Below are positions 33,011-46,648 of a stretch of 64,000 bases of DNA, in pieces. Within the stretch, counting starts at the first letter, position 1; every line of letters starts with the position of its first letter. The notes below the pieces were generated by a model. It saw nothing but the letters and a program-made list of their open reading frames with translations, had not been told where the DNA came from and ran no database searches. Position numbers and translations under genes: made by a program. Source of the DNA: Tamarix chinensis (taxonomy: Eukaryota; Streptophyta; Magnoliopsida; Caryophyllales; Tamaricaceae); assembly GCA_030549775.1 (NCBI GenBank), contig CM060174.1:71551466-71615465 (forward strand). Reading direction: 5' to 3'.

Positions 33011-36000
33011 GATTAAGAATAGTAGAGACAATTTTGACTACGGAATTGATGACATAGTCCATCATGTCCGGACACTATTCTAAGAAATAAGGTTTAAGGT
33101 AGTCTATTTCACTTGTTTATCTTTGTATATTGATTATTCTATCAAATGTGATGGTATAAAAAATATACAGTATTCCTTAGTAGACTGGGTTGGTTTTGTA
33201 ATAGCAGAGACATTTTGGAGAGACTTTATCGCCTACTTAAACCGTCTAGTTCTACAATTGTCTTATGTTTGTCCAATTATCGAAACAAGAAAAAAGACCA
33301 GGACTTTTATTAGTATTTTAAATATAAAAAAAATGGACTAGAAGATTGAAAAAAGGAGCTATTACTCCTGGCATGAACATCACATAGTGTCCCCATGAAT
33401 AAAACTACCACCAATGCCGATTTCATGAACTTGACCACTGCTTGTACCACTGCTAACTTGCATGCGTCTATATCTTAATCATTAAGATACCAATTATAAA
33501 GCAAGGCTGCCGACAAGTACAAAAGTCATAGCCTAACCCTCGCCTATTATTGTGTAACAATTTCATCAAAATGATATTACTTTTGTACCATCCGATCTTT
33601 GATTGAAAGCAGCCTTGATGACGAGAATCTAATATCTGAAATTGACAGCTTAGGTTTCAAAAAGTACTGCTATATTGTATATGTAACTTTCATTTCGCAC
33701 TCAATTTGCATTCTCCTAGTTCCTTCACCTTAGCAGTTAATTAAGCCCCCGTTAGTTTATTGCTGGCTGCTGGACCAGCCAGTAATGCCCTTTTTTTTTA
33801 CATAATTTTTTATGTTTCAAAAATATTTCTCCTCCTCATTTTTTTTTGTTCAATTTTGCCTTTTGTTTTTCAAATATTACCCCATTTTTTCTTTCATATC
33901 TATTTTGGTAATCATATAATATCATATTTAATCACTCAAATTTAGCTGCTTCTTAAATCAACTTGGAGCTCAATCATATCAAAAAAGTATCTACATTGAA
34001 GATTCTTAAAAAAATAAGAATAAAAATAAATAAATATTAAAGATAAATACTCTACAAAAAGTAAGAACCTTTTGTTTTGATTCTACCTATAGTAGATTTA
34101 AGTACATTTTAAGGATGGCACTAAAAAAATACAATTTAAGGCTCTTAACTTATAAGGTCTAAAATTTTAAGGTTCTTAACTTTCCCCTTCATATAAAAAA
34201 TGAATGCATTCTATTATTAATTTTATGTATAAAAAGAAAAGTCATTTTAACAAAGTCAAAACCCGCTTTCTAGTTTTATCCTTATTTTTTTTAATTATAT
34301 ATGCATTAAATTGTTTGTTTTTTTAATGAATGGTATAAGTGTAATTTTAAAAGCACTATTATTACTTCCTTAAAAAAGTGTAAAAATTATTAAAATAACT
34401 TTTTTGATATAGATGGAGTAATTTTTTTTAATAATTTAAGGGCATAATTTTTTTAACTATTTTAGGACCTCGTTAGATTTTTCTAGCAAATGGTATATAC
34501 AATACATAGTTACAGACATAATATACTATATAAAAATGCACTGATATTTTAAGTGATAAATTAATTTTTATTTTCTTATTTACAAACACTATATAGATTA
34601 ATAATTAAAACACTATGCTATTTATTTTAGTGATATGTATGTTAAATACGCCTTGAAAAAAATATTTGAAATTATTTAATTAAACAACTAATTTTATTAT
34701 ATATCTCAATAGTCATTGTATAAACCCTAGCTCATTGAAAAATGAATCAGAGAAAATTTGAGGTTTACAAAATAGTAAAAGTTAAAAAGTTAGGGTTTGC
34801 ACAAAACCTAATTAAGCTATAAGAAAAAGATTTAACAAATGAGATTTTCATAAGATATTTAAATGAATAAATAAAATCCATCTATCACAATATCTATCAA
34901 TATAAGATAAAAAATAATATTATATATATCATTTGTATTTGTTAGTTTGAGGATAAATTGAAGTATGGGTAGCAAAGGTATTGAAATGTAAAATAAAATT
35001 GCTTGTATAATTCATTAATTTATATATTGTTGTTAGAATACCTTTTAAAATATGTGACCATTAAAGATTAAGGTCTAATATACTTATTAGTCTAAATAGT
35101 TTCTATAAATTAGAAAATAAATATATAAATTATTTTATTGCCTAAAATACTAGTGTATTCTTATACAATATATCATGTGTAGGAATGTGTATTCCCTTGT
35201 GGGAAAAACACCAAGGTCTTTAAACCATAAAATAAATAAAAAAAAGCTTAGGTTCTTAATCAAAATATTGGTGTACTTTTACCTAGTAAATTATTTGTGG
35301 AAATGTGTATTTTATTGAAATAATAACTCAAAAATTCATTAAAATCCTTAAAAAATAAAAAAAAAAAAAAAAACAAGTCCTTAGATCATCAAAATTAAAA
35401 TTTAGGTCCTTAAACCTTCAAAAAAAATTAAGTTAGTTACACATATAAATTGCAAATGTGTAGGACTTTAAGTTGTACTTTATATACCTATAATACCACT
35501 ACTACAAATTTTTTTCAAAAAAAAAAAAAAAAAAGAGGCCAAACTATAGGAGGTAGTGAGGGTTAGGTCAATGAATAAAAATCAGATTGGACCGAACCAA
35601 CCAGGTACTGAAAGGTCTACCACTATAAAACTATTTTATTTTGAAATATGCATACCAACCTAAAAAAATGAATTGATTTTATCCTAATACACTCAAAACG
35701 ATGTCATTTTAGGCATGAAGAAAAAAGATTTAAGGAGAAAGGAATCGAGTGAACAGGGATTAGACCGAGTCATACCAAAATTTGACCGGTCAATTTCTTA
35801 CATGAAGGTAATTTTCGATCAAACCACAATCGGATCATATACTAATTATTACACCGAATCGATTTTTGATATAATATTTTAAATACCGAGTAGGGTTTGT
35901 CATTAGATTTTGAGGGGATCATGGGAGAATGGGAGGGGATGGGAAGATTTTATTAATATTTTTAGATTATATAATATTTATTTTGAGGTTTTAAAAAATT

Positions 36001-37761
36001 AATTATATAATTTTAAGATTTCACTCTATAAATAGACACTTATGTTAAGATAATTTTGATGTACCAAATTGTTATATAAAATATTGTTTTTATAAATGTA
36101 AAATATGTGGATTACATATTAAAAGCTTATAGAATTATTGATGTAGATATAAAATTGGTTTAGTTATTCGATTGGTTTTGTAACACATTTTTTTAGTCAA
36201 AAAGTATTTTAGGACCAATATAATGGAAAATCCAATGTAATTATTCTAGTATCAATTTTGAATGTCGCCTACTTTAAATAATGTTATTACTTCTTCCCAT
36301 GACATTTAAAAATCATTCATTTTGTAGTTGTGTTAAAATATCTATTTTAAATATATTAAATAGTTTATCAATCTAATTATACTCTTAAAAATTATTAAGT
36401 CTCTAATATAGTAGTGATGGTATTATAAAATACTCATTTTGATTTACTATATAAAGTATTTAGTATTTTAGCACACATATTAAAAAGTAATAAAATTTTG
36501 AAATTTTGACTCATAAATTTACTAGTATATACTTACATTAGTCATGTCCTTCTAGTTAATTTTTTTTAATTTATTTGTAATTATTAATGAGAATAAAAAA
36601 ATAAATAGGTAATAAATCATTTGATGCTATATATGTTTTGTAAAAGAACTTACATTTTAATTAAATAAAAAAATCCTAAACTATAATCCTTGTATTACAA
36701 AACGGTCGGTGTAATAATACAAAAGGATGACGGGAGTATATCAACTAATGATATGCTGACAACCTTCCATATTTTTCTTAAGATTTTGAATGATTGTACG
36801 GAAATTGGTATATATATTGCAACTCTCTCTGTGCGCATATCTACTAACTAGATTTACGTAGTTAAGAGAATATAACGATTTTAAGTATTATTAGCACTAT
36901 TATTCGAAACTTTTGTATAACCCAACATTTTGATTTTAAAGATGTTATTATCATTATCATTATTATTATTATTACTATCTTTGTTTATCGCTTAATTAAG
37001 ACAGCACCTACAGATTTTAAGTATTTTTAGTATTATTACTCGGAATTTTAAATACGGATTTTAAAGATAACACATAGGTATGTGTGTGTTATTATAAGAG
37101 TATGTATAAAATTTTCTTAAGAGTAGTATATATGGTTTTAAAATATATATTTTTTTAAATAATATAATTAAAAGAAAAAAATTATTTCTTTAGATTAAAA
37201 ATGTTTCTTTAACCACAAGGTATAAAAAAAAATGTCTTTTCTTTTTCCCTTATATTTTGGAGTAATTTGTTACTAGAGACCAAACAGAACACTTGGCGGA
37301 AAAAAGATTGTTCACCCCAAGAACCTGCTGCTAGAGTGATAAAGCTAAAAAAGCAAAATAACAAAGCGGGTTTGGGGCATTGGTTAGTGGGCAACTTGCG
37401 AGATTCTGTATTTATGAAAGGATCGGTCAGGTACGTGCAATGGGGACAATGATATTTGAGATCTTTACAGAAAGTCGGTTAGTTAAAGTTTGTGGAATCT
37501 TGGTCAGCCTCAATGCTACCTTTTCTTTTTTACACTTATCTTTTCAAAAAATTGGCGGAATATATGTAAGTTAATAACACATGCATATACTCTGTATTCG
37601 GTGCGACTGCAGCCAGGCTGCCTACCGGCTTACTTTTTCAAATAGCTTATTCCATGTGCCAAAACTTGACAGCCTTTTTTTTTATATTAATAGAACGACA
37701 AAATTACATGTCGAATTGTTTATATATATAATTCCAGAATTTTATTTAGAATTAAAAGGTT
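33011..37761. other. Long AT-rich intergenic stretch with homopolymer runs
   Basis: No gene is recognised. Open frames at 33123-33341, 33760-33945, 37209-37394 and 37267-37574 show no domain. Phrases such as GGTTCTTAAC and AGGTCCTTAAACC recur (about 34130-34180, 34440-34470, 35210, 35260, 35400), resembling the arms of the inverted-repeat element at 30174 and suggesting relatives of it. Poly-A runs occur at 35357-35375 and 35515-35535, and TTA repeats near 36950-36975. The block 37250-37740 is less AT-rich and looks non-repetitive; it is the likeliest remnant of unique host DNA, but nothing in it is identifiable. Confidence 0.45.
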
Positions 37762-38229
37762 TGAGGTCTTTTTATCCAACATTAAATTTACATGTGAATA
37801 ATATAAATTATTGGTTGTCATATAAATTAAATTCGTATATAAGTGATCATTTACGTATAAATTATTTTAGTTTAATGTATCCAAGTAGATATGAATCCAT
37901 ATATGTAGAGACTTTAGGTATTCTAGATTATTAATAGACCAAATTAAAATAATCTGATAGATAACATAAAAGTTGTCTATATATACAGTCATGGTTCTCA
38001 GGTCACATACATTTCGATCAATTCAATTTTTATCAGTTAATAAAGATCGACATATGTATGTCTAATGTTGAAGACCACAGTACTGTAGATAGGATTATTA
38101 TCTCGAATCTAGTAATATACGACTATTCTTGCATCAGGAATTTAGGTACGCTTATGTATTATTTGTATATATAAATGTTGATAAATTAGCACATGATCCA
38201 ATCAGATCTATAGATTAATTAATCTATCA
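37762..38229 (+). mobile_element. 5' LTR of the copia element (~468 bp)
   Basis: It starts TGAGGTCTTTTTATCCAAC and ends GATTAATTAATCTATCA. It aligns along its length to 57994-58467, for example GTAGAGACTTTAGGTATTC (37914) against GTAGAGAATTTAAGTATTC (58140), and GATAGATAACAT in both. The two LTRs differ by many substitutions, so the insertion is old. Confidence 0.85.
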
Positions 38230-38245
38230 ATTATTATTAGAGCGT
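38230..38245 (+). other. Degenerate primer-binding site of the copia element
   Basis: ATTATTATTAGAGCG directly follows the 5' LTR. TATTAGAGC matches TATCAGAGC of the initiator-Met PBS with one C to T change; the first bases are less well kept. The position supports the LTR boundary. Confidence 0.55.
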
Positions 38246-38598
38246 ATGTGCTTAATTTATTAAGATTAATTAAATTAAATTGTCATCGAATTTTGATTTC
38301 CTTTTTTTTGTTTATACTATTTGACATTTTGGATCCAGAGAATTTTTTTTCTCTTTTTCTCTTTTTCTACTATTTAACCCTAATTTTATTTTACTATTTG
38401 GCCTTCCTCCATGTGCTTTTTCTTTCTCCCGGTCTCCATCTTTCATCTATTGCCTTATGGGTCATTCGCTTGTTTGGATCCTTCATTTGTTTGATCTTCT
38501 TTCTGGCTATTTGATTATGGATTTTGAGCTTAGGTGAGGCATGCTTTCGTTGGCCGCGTTCATTGCTCTTCTCGGTTGGATGAAGTTCTCGCCATGAT
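38246..38598 (+). other. Copia leader, first part (non-coding)
   Basis: A pyrimidine-rich leader precedes the LTR insertion at 38599. An 88-codon open frame at 38248-38514 is Phe/Leu-rich because of T-rich sequence and shows no gag signature. Confidence 0.5.
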
Positions 38599-41025
38599 TG
38601 TAATACTCCGTATTTATAAGAGTTATAAAATGAAAAAGAAAATTGTTTAATGAAATTTGGGTAATATTTTATCTTGATTTGGAACTATGGTTTGAGTTTG
38701 ATGTAATAAGAAATTTGGAAAAGTTTGGAAAAAATAGAACAAAATTAGTTTTCTTGATGAACCGATCAGCTGGTCTATTGTTTCAACTTAGGTTTTGATT
38801 CGATGAAACCAATCAACTGGTCTATAGAGCAGTCAACTAGTTTGTCTGGCTGAGTGCTTTTTGAAGCTTGATTTTCTCGAAAATTTCTTTCATCACATTT
38901 TTTATAAGCTTTAAGTAAGTCACTCTTATCTTGAAATGTGGCATAAATAAGCATGTGAGTTAGTGTACTCAATAAAACTTTAATATTATTATTCTTGTAT
39001 GGGATTTTGGTATTTTAATTATGCATGATGGATTATTTAAGATTTTTTAACAAAAAAAGGGGGCCTGATTCATGAGAAATAGGATCGATTTCTTGTAAAT
39101 GAAGCATGATTTAGTATATGAGCATGATAAATCTTGGTCTTATGCTATGATGGTGTTATGGTTTGGATGTGATAAGACTTTAGAGCTTGAATCGTGTTCA
39201 AATGTTCCTTATGTGATGTCTAGGAGCAAACCAATTGACTAGTTAAGTCAAATTGATTGATTGGTCCTTAAAATAGTCAACTGGTAGGTCCAAACCAACC
39301 AACCAATTTGTTTGTGGTGACTTTAGTTGCTCTTTATTTAAATCCATCAACCGATTTGTTAGAAATGATCAAATAGTTATAGAACAATTGATTGGTCTAA
39401 CCATATCAATTGATTGGTTCAAGAGAACTCTAAGGTTTGGCTAAGCCAAACCGATTAACTGGTTTGGCCAGAGCGTGTTGTTTTTGTTCTTTGGAACTTG
39501 ATATGATTTGATACTTTACACAATGCTATAACATGATCCTTTAATGATGAGAACACACATCTTGGCATGAATCAACTAACCTACTGGATGGATTAAATGG
39601 TCCATAACTCATGGTATTCTTAATTAGTGTTTGTGGAAGGTTTTAATGGAAAAACTAGAATGAGTATACTATGATTTCATGAAGGGATAATGTAATCTAA
39701 ATTTTTGGCTTAAATGAATTATCTTAATGGGTTGATTTAAAATTGGCTAAGCACTAATGGAAATCCCACCACATGATTTGGAGGGTAATAATAGTTAGGA
39801 TAGAATGATTATATGGGTGTGTTATTTGGATGTTACATGGGCCTTATGTGATAACATAAACTCATAGAATAATACACTAATTACTTAAAGTAAAATATGA
39901 TTGACCTCTACATGGGTCTAGATTACCCAATCATCGATTAGCTACCAGGGTTATTTTGCCTTCAAGCATTTATTGGTGCTTTTAGACTTTGCCTTTGGGA
40001 AGGATCCTAGTAAATCTCACTATCTTACCTACTCTAAATACTGATGATGTATTAGGTGGTATCGATACTAAAGGGTGTGGTTACCTAGGTGGTTTTTGGA
40101 TTTGACAGAACTTTATGTCCATTAGTTGTTACTTGGCTTTCACCATACTTTATGTCCTCTAGTTCGGATAATCTTCCATATTATGTGAGATCATGGGGTG
40201 GTAATCAGTCTGTCGCTTAATAAGGATAAGGAAAAATGATAAAGAAAAAGGAATAAATCTCTTGTAAATAATTAATCTAATGGAAAATGGACCTAATGGA
40301 ACAACTTGCTAATATTCATCTATTTCTATACATAATATCAATGTTGTTTTGGTAAGCATGATGAGTTATGAGATGTTTAAGTCTTTTCATTATATGACTA
40401 TGGTAGAGTACGTAAATTTAATTATATTACTTGAGCATGATAGATATTTAGAAATATTTCCCTTTTTATCTTAGCTTTGCATGCTTTCAAATCCCCTTAA
40501 GGTGGTAACTTATCTTACTCAGTATGTACTATACTGATGTACCCATTTGTTCGGTCACTTGCAATCCTACGAATAGAAGACCATGTACAATTTTTTTAGG
40601 ATGGCTAGTAGTGGCCTACCTTGTGTTCAGATTGTGGGCATGAGAGCTTAGACATCCAGAGATAATTTGTAGGTCCTTAATGGACTAGGCTTTTGGGGCT
40701 GTGCTATATTCTCGATTTATCTCCGTCTTATTTCTGTACTTTTGATTCACTCCCTCCCATGCCTTTGAACATTTCATAGACCCATTGAGCTCTTGTTTGT
40801 AAATGTTTTGTAATAGTATCTATATGCTTTACCTTTTCACACTATATTATCATATTTGGATTCATTGATTTTCTTTAGCCTGGTATCTAACATGGAATGG
40901 GTGCCAAACGTCTATCCTATGTTAAGTGTGGCAGTAATACCTCATTTTTCCTAGGTGTTTGCTATTTTTAGCTCCCATAATGTTTTAAAACAAAATTTTT
41001 TGGTAGTGAAAAATGGAGTATTACA
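38599..41025 (+). mobile_element. LTR 'C' (~2.43 kb) in the copia leader
   Basis: The ends are TGTAATACTCC (38599) and GGAGTATTACA (41025), perfectly complementary over 11 bp. The conserved block AAGTGTGGCAGTAATACC (40924) lies 100 bp from the right end, giving plus orientation. The first kilobase holds many variants of CCAATCAACTGGT/AATTGATTGGTC (38760-39480), as in the fragment at 16300. Flanking 5-mers (ATGAT, TTGCA) do not match, so the target duplication is lost or the ends are slightly different. It is non-coding. Confidence 0.72.
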
Positions 41026-42240
41026 TTGCAGACTGCCAAGTTTGATTCTCAATCAACACTACTCATTGAGGCTTTTAGAACTAGAGTTCATAGGTCATTA
41101 GGCCTACATTTGCCCGTTAAGGTTGCTTCTCTGACCAATCGCTACTTATGTCATGCGATAGTTGTCATGGGGATGGTGGCTATCAGTCGAATAGTTTAGA
41201 TGACTCTATAGAGGCGTTCATTTGTGTTGGTAACGGCTTGTTGTGGTTTGCCATTCAAATGAGTTGTGGTAGTTGATGTTGGGGGATTGCAGCGGCTAGC
41301 GGGATAGCTTCAACATGTGTTGTGCGGCAACAATTTTAGGTGTGGGGAGGCTAGGCGAGAGCTAGAAGATGGATTAGAACATATTAAGGTTTGATTTATT
41401 AGGGATAATTTTGTAAATTGATTGTTAAAAAAAGGTCATTTGGCTGAGGTTAGGTTTTGAACCCAACACCATTTGACATTTTTGGTGCACTTGACCGAAT
41501 ATGTTGGTACATTTTTATCCTATTGATGATATTCTTTTAAGCTATTACGACCCACCCCTTCTCTAGGGAAATTAGCCCAATTATTTTATGGGTATTTTAT
41601 GTGTAATATTTGGCATTAATTATATTTTAATATTAGTAAGGCTAAATTTAATATTTTTGTGGATATTAAATTTAAGTAAAGTTGGTCCAAATATTATAGA
41701 TCTAAATTTATGAATAATATTAAGGGATCAAATTATTTAAATTATTAACTGTATAATATTAGTAGATAGACTAATTAACATAATATGTCTCTAAAGCGAC
41801 ATCTTTTGTGAAAATTAGTTTATTAAAATTATTAAATGTTTACTTATATATATTTATTCATGTGGATAATTAGTCGGCCCAAAAGAAGGAAAATATGTAG
41901 TAGAATTTTATACATACTTGTGGTGATAAATATGTGGTAATTATTTAAATGCCATGTGAATAATTAGTTAATCCAATGATAATCTCATTATTTGACATAT
42001 CTTATTACCCGTATTTGATCATTGTAATAGGAACACCACTTGTAGTTAATATTACTATCCAAAGACTTGATATTAATATTGCATTGGTTTCTTGTGATGG
42101 GATTATAATTATTTAAATTTATTAATTGTGCATAATATTTTGTGAGCTTGTATATTTATTTTATTCTTGTGTTTTCTATAAGGCTATATCTGATACTACT
42201 AGTCTACTATATGTGCTAACTAAAGTTACATTTCCATACT
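41026..42240 (+). other. Copia leader, second part (non-coding)
   Basis: No coding signature. The left half is moderately GC-richer (41030-41400); the right half is AT-rich. It lies between the LTR insertion and the first readable gag codons. Confidence 0.45.
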
Positions 42241-42615
42241 AAACGAGAATAACTTCAAGGAATGAAAGACACCGTTTTACTTATTCTTGGCTGCATGGAT
42301 CTTACCATGTGCTTCAGTAAGTGAAACTCACCGATCTAACAACTAAAGTTCCTCTTATAAGAAAAAAAAAATAAACTTTGAGAAGTGTGATCACTCAAAT
42401 CTCATGGGTCTCATGCTCATTAAGCACAACATTCTATAGGTTTTTAGGGGTAGATTCTCTTATAAGTAATGGTGCTAAAGGTTTTCTTGTGAAAATTGAG
42501 AAACATTTTTCAAAAAATGATAAGGTTGAAACAAATACTCTTTCACAATACTTGATTTCAATGAAGTATAAAGGCAATGGAAATATAAGTAATTACATTA
42601 TAGAGATGGGCTAAT
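42241..42615 (+). pseudogene. Copia gag, N-terminal part
   Basis: A broken frame gives gag-like sequence, then an open stretch (42378-42614) with GFLVKIEKHFSKNDKVETNTL and SQYLISMKYKGNGNISNYIIEMG. This is the helical domain of copia gag (UBN2/retrotran_gag type), which builds the particle. The frame is cut at 42615 by a LINE fragment and resumes at 43263 with a short loss of gag sequence. Confidence 0.8.
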
Positions 42616-43262
42616 GTAAAAAAATCACACCACAAGGCTCTGAGACAACACATTCAATCCTTGAGCTAATGTTTCTTCCTCTAACTTTTCCATTCTAGGT
42701 ATATTTAGGTCTAGAAATGCCTATATATATTTGTGAGCATATGGTCAATCTATCGTTAAAAATTTTACAACATTAGAGTTGCTTATGGCTACCTACCTTT
42801 TGCTCATTCAGAATTCTAATGTCGTTGAAGTCTCCTTCAACAATCCATGGTAAGTTAACTTGGTCTAAAATATTAATTAAATCTTCCCAAAGATCCTTTC
42901 TAGCCATTTAGTGAGATGAAGCATAAAGGAATGTAAGGAAGAATTGTTGATTGGTCTAAAGAAAGACAAGCACATGGAGGAGTTGTGAAATAGCCCCCAA
43001 CACATCAATTTAAATAAGGCATTTATTCCATAAAGCTAGATACCTCCAACAAAGCCATGATCTTCAACACAGACGTTTCCATCAAATTTTAATTTTTAGA
43101 GGTGGTGTCTGCTTAGTTACCACTAACTTTGGTCTACATTAACACCACAAACTTGGGGTTGTAGGTACGAACTAGAGAAAAGAAATTTCATGAGAATGAA
43201 TGGCAACCTTATCCCATAACATTCCAAAATAAGAAATTATAGGTCAATTAAGGAACAAAATC
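42616..43262 (-). pseudogene. LINE endonuclease fragment inserted in copia gag
   Basis: On the minus strand PWIVEGDFNDIR (about 42815-42850) is the GDFN motif of the apurinic-type endonuclease domain of plant LINE ORF2. Upstream in the protein are LLHVLVFL*TNQQFFLTFLYASSH-like blocks (about 42905-42985), typical of the same domain. Both ends fall inside the copia gag frame, so the fragment inserted there. No poly(A) tail or RT is visible, so it is an internal fragment rather than a standard 5'-truncated copy. Confidence 0.7.
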
Positions 43263-43869
43263 TTGAGTAATTAGATGAATTACACGTGCGTTTAGTATTG
43301 ATCTCATTTCCTACAAAATTTAGTCAATTTAATGTTAGTTACAAGTATCAAAAGGAGAAATGGACTCCTAATAAGCACATTTCATGTGTGAAAGAGGAAG
43401 AATGATTGAAGTAAGAAAAGTCTGAGAGTGCTTATCTAGAATTTACCTAAAATAGTTAGGGAATGAAAATAAAGAATAAAGATACTCCTAAGGGCCCAAT
43501 CCAAAATAAATAGAAGACAGAAAGCTGTTTCTTTTGCAAAAAGATTGGACAAGTTAAAAAGGATTCTCAAAAGTACCATGCATGGCTCAGGAAAAAAGGT
43601 ACAAACCTTGCTTTGGTATATTTAGAGCTTAATTTAACATTAGTACCTAGAAACACTTGGTGGTTATATTCTAGTTCTAATACTCACATAAGTATTTCTA
43701 TGCAGGGTTGCTTGAGTTGTCAAAAGTCAAATGATGGTGAAATACACATTTATGTGGGAGATGGCAAGGAAGTAACGTTTGAAGTAATTGACACTTTCAG
43801 GTTATTATTATAGACTGGTCATTATATAGATTTGAAAGACACTTTTATTATACCTTATTTTATAAGGAA
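43263..43869 (+). pseudogene. Copia gag C-terminus, zinc knuckle and protease start
   Basis: LDELHVRLVLISFPTKFSQF (43266-43331 with one break) resumes gag. A CCHC-like knuckle CFFCKKIGQVKKDSQKYH follows (about 43530-43584), in which the His is Gln and the last Cys is Ser. The protease region opens at 43613 with LVPRNTWWLYSSSNTHISIS; the active-site D-S-G is YSSS, so the catalytic Asp is lost. SMQGCLSCQKSNDGEIHIYVG and LKDTFIIPYFIRN then run to the next LTR insertion at 43870. Confidence 0.85.
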
Positions 43870-46648
43870 TGTAACACCCGCAATTTTCAAAACCAAAAAT
43901 ATTCAAATTAAGGAAATATGTAAAATCTAAAACTGATATCAAGGACATTACCGCCACACCTAGTGTAAGTAGGCTCTAGTGTCTTGATTACACTAGATGT
44001 TAAGGCCAGTTAAAGTAATAAAGTACATTTCAAATGAAATGTAAAGAAAATGCCAATTACAAATAAAATGATGAAAATGGTCTACTGAAATCAATATAAT
44101 AAATAAAATAATATAAATGGCTACCAGCTTCTCTCTTTTGCCCATCATTCATGTCATCAATAAGGAATATGATCACTAACTACTTGCATAAGTTATCTGC
44201 TCACCGTCGTAATAGGTCGTTGAAACCTCGTTTAAAACTTATAACAAGTTAGCTTAGGGAACAAATAAGTGACACATAAGTACAAAGGAGTGTAATTTTC
44301 TTACACATACATACATATGTTACTTGATGATAATATGCAACCAACCATATTTTATAATATATTAAAATGTACCAATAATCCCCATTTTATTTATCTTTTT
44401 CCTTAAGTAACCACATAACACAAAATATTATTTTTAATACTTGAATATGGGAAACCAACTTATTAAGAGGGTCACCTAATAAGTAGTAAAGGTTCGGAGG
44501 ATTGCAACCCAGCCTAGAGTTGGAGCCAATTAACTAATAAAAACTAAACAAACCAAAACCACAAGAGGAATTAAAGGTCACACCTGGGTCTTCCCACTAA
44601 ACCAACTAATGAAGATTACCAACAATCCTATTCCTTAAGTTTTCACACCTCGTACTAAGATCGCAACCTTAGATAGAGTATATTAGAAACAAACCAAAGT
44701 GAAATATATCCAACTGCAACTGATCTTATCAGATAGTCAATACATCCAAATAAAAAATGAAATATGTATAACCGTAGTTAACCCACTATAGATAGCTAAC
44801 AAAACCAAATTATGGGAGGCCATCTTGAAGGACCGTAAACCCAACTCAAGTCTTTTAATTTAAGGTTTAGTGTATTATTAAGGTGATCATATAACATAAT
44901 TGAGGCACACAACATATTTATACATTCTTTAAATATCCACCTTTCTAATATTATAAACCTTCCACATTTTGAACCTTCTAAAATAGCAACACAACATAAT
45001 AGCTCATATAACTAATATCTTCCAAAGTGAACACTTTTCAAAAATGCTTTTTTTCATATATAAATTTCCAAAAATATAACCTCCCATAATAAAACTTTTC
45101 AAAGAAAAAGTTTGGCCACTTGGGTCACTCCTCAACCAACATCATAATTTACAACTAAATAAGTCATCCAAGCTCATGAATGTATAAGAAGATCATAAAA
45201 TAACATAAAACGCAATTTAAATGACACTAATGACATATAAAAGCAACTAAACACCATATGTTTCATACGATTACTAAGTAACACATGAAAATCTATAATC
45301 AATATATTCTTCAATGAGTTTATAAAATAAATTTATGAAACATCGATATAAATACCTATATTCATAAAACCCATAATTTCAAATAAACTAGAATACGTAT
45401 ATAATCATTTAAATATACATATAGTTTGAAAGTAGTGCTACCCGGGATGCAATTATTATAACAAATGCTTACTATACATTGATCCTATAATTTAATAATA
45501 ATTAACTATCAATACTATTAAATACATAACAATTAAATAAATTAACATATTTATGCCAATTATATTAAACCCTAAAATATTAATGCATCCCAAATTATCA
45601 TCTTTGTGTTACATATTAGATATCATCTTATTATTAAGATAATCAATAAAATTTTAAATAGATAAATTACAAGAAATGATAGATCAAAATTTACAAACTA
45701 CATGTTAAAATCGTTTAGCTTAGCCCATCTCCCAAATAAACGTATATATATTAGCGCCATGATTAATTAAAAATATCAATTAACTATATCATGTTAATTA
45801 AATTGATGCTAAGTAAAATTGTTTGATTTAATTGCATGACCCAACTAATGTTTTCCAATTAAATTAAGGTAAAAAAAATTGAGAATCAAAGCCGATGCAG
45901 AATTCTAGCCACTACTTTATATATATAGTATTTATTAGTGCACGGACAATTATAATCTCTATTTATCTATAATGAAAAGATACATAACCATTGGTTATTA
46001 TACATAGCATCTACTAAGTTTTTTTTTTCTTTTTAGGTCATCAATTGATAATCTTATAGTCGGGAAATAGATTGGAGAAAAAGGGGGAAAAATATTAGGA
46101 ATGATAGAAGATTTGATGGTTCGTGCAACAAAAAAGAAAGGGCATATGATGGGGTTAATAAGTCCGATAATGAAAAATTAATTGTAGAAAAAAAAGAACA
46201 AAATGTTACCTTATACTACTACTAATTGTGTGCAATATGGCTCTACGATGTTCCTTTTTTCCTAATATCCTTTCTATTTCTTTCCCTCTCATTTCATATA
46301 TACTCATAAATCATTTGTGACTTAATGAATGTTATACCATAGGAAATTTGTAAGGATTAATAGATGCTATATAAGAGTAGGAATATAAAAGGTTAACTAA
46401 GTTATTCATAATTGCAAGGATGTAAAAGCTTACTCAATAAATGTTATCTAATTATTTTTTTTCAAGCTTAAATTATTTACTAAAACAAAGGTAAATGTTA
46501 AAGTACCAAAATAAATTAGACTCAGTGAATTATCCAAAAAATATTATTATTTATTATAAATTTATACCTAACACATTATTTATTTACTCCAATAACTACC
46601 ATTATTAAATGTTAATTAATTAGATAGTTAAAATTACTAGGCATTACA
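43870..46648 (-). mobile_element. Solo LTR of family D (~2.78 kb) in copia protease/integrase region
   Basis: The ends are TGTAACACCCGC (43870) and TAGGCATTACA (46648). It aligns with LTR D (28040-30173) along most of its length, including GATAGAGTA...GAAACAAA and TTAGTGTATT-AAGGTGATCAT. The block TACCGCCACACCTAGTG (43949) near the LTR 3' end is better kept than in D. The flanks are AGGAA and CAGAA, an imperfect 5-bp duplication; the copia frame continues across it (FIRN, then LISIFLLDKSS). It contains an extra ~60-bp local duplication around 44690-44780 (GAAATATRT...AACC). Confidence 0.8.

Noticed and set aside
33123..33341. 72-codon open frame after the LINE remnant
   Set aside because: It does not continue the ORF2 pattern and has no recognisable domain.
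35498..35520. CACTACTACAAA as the start of a CACTA transposon
   Set aside because: Short match in AT-rich DNA with no complementary end, no 3-bp duplication and no transposase found.
36690..36740. ACGGGAGTAT as a Stowaway-type MITE end
   Set aside because: A matching opposite terminus with a TA duplication could not be found.
37209..37574. Overlapping open frames in the less AT-rich block before the copia element
   Set aside because: No domain, and frames overlap on both strands; kept only as possible unique host DNA.
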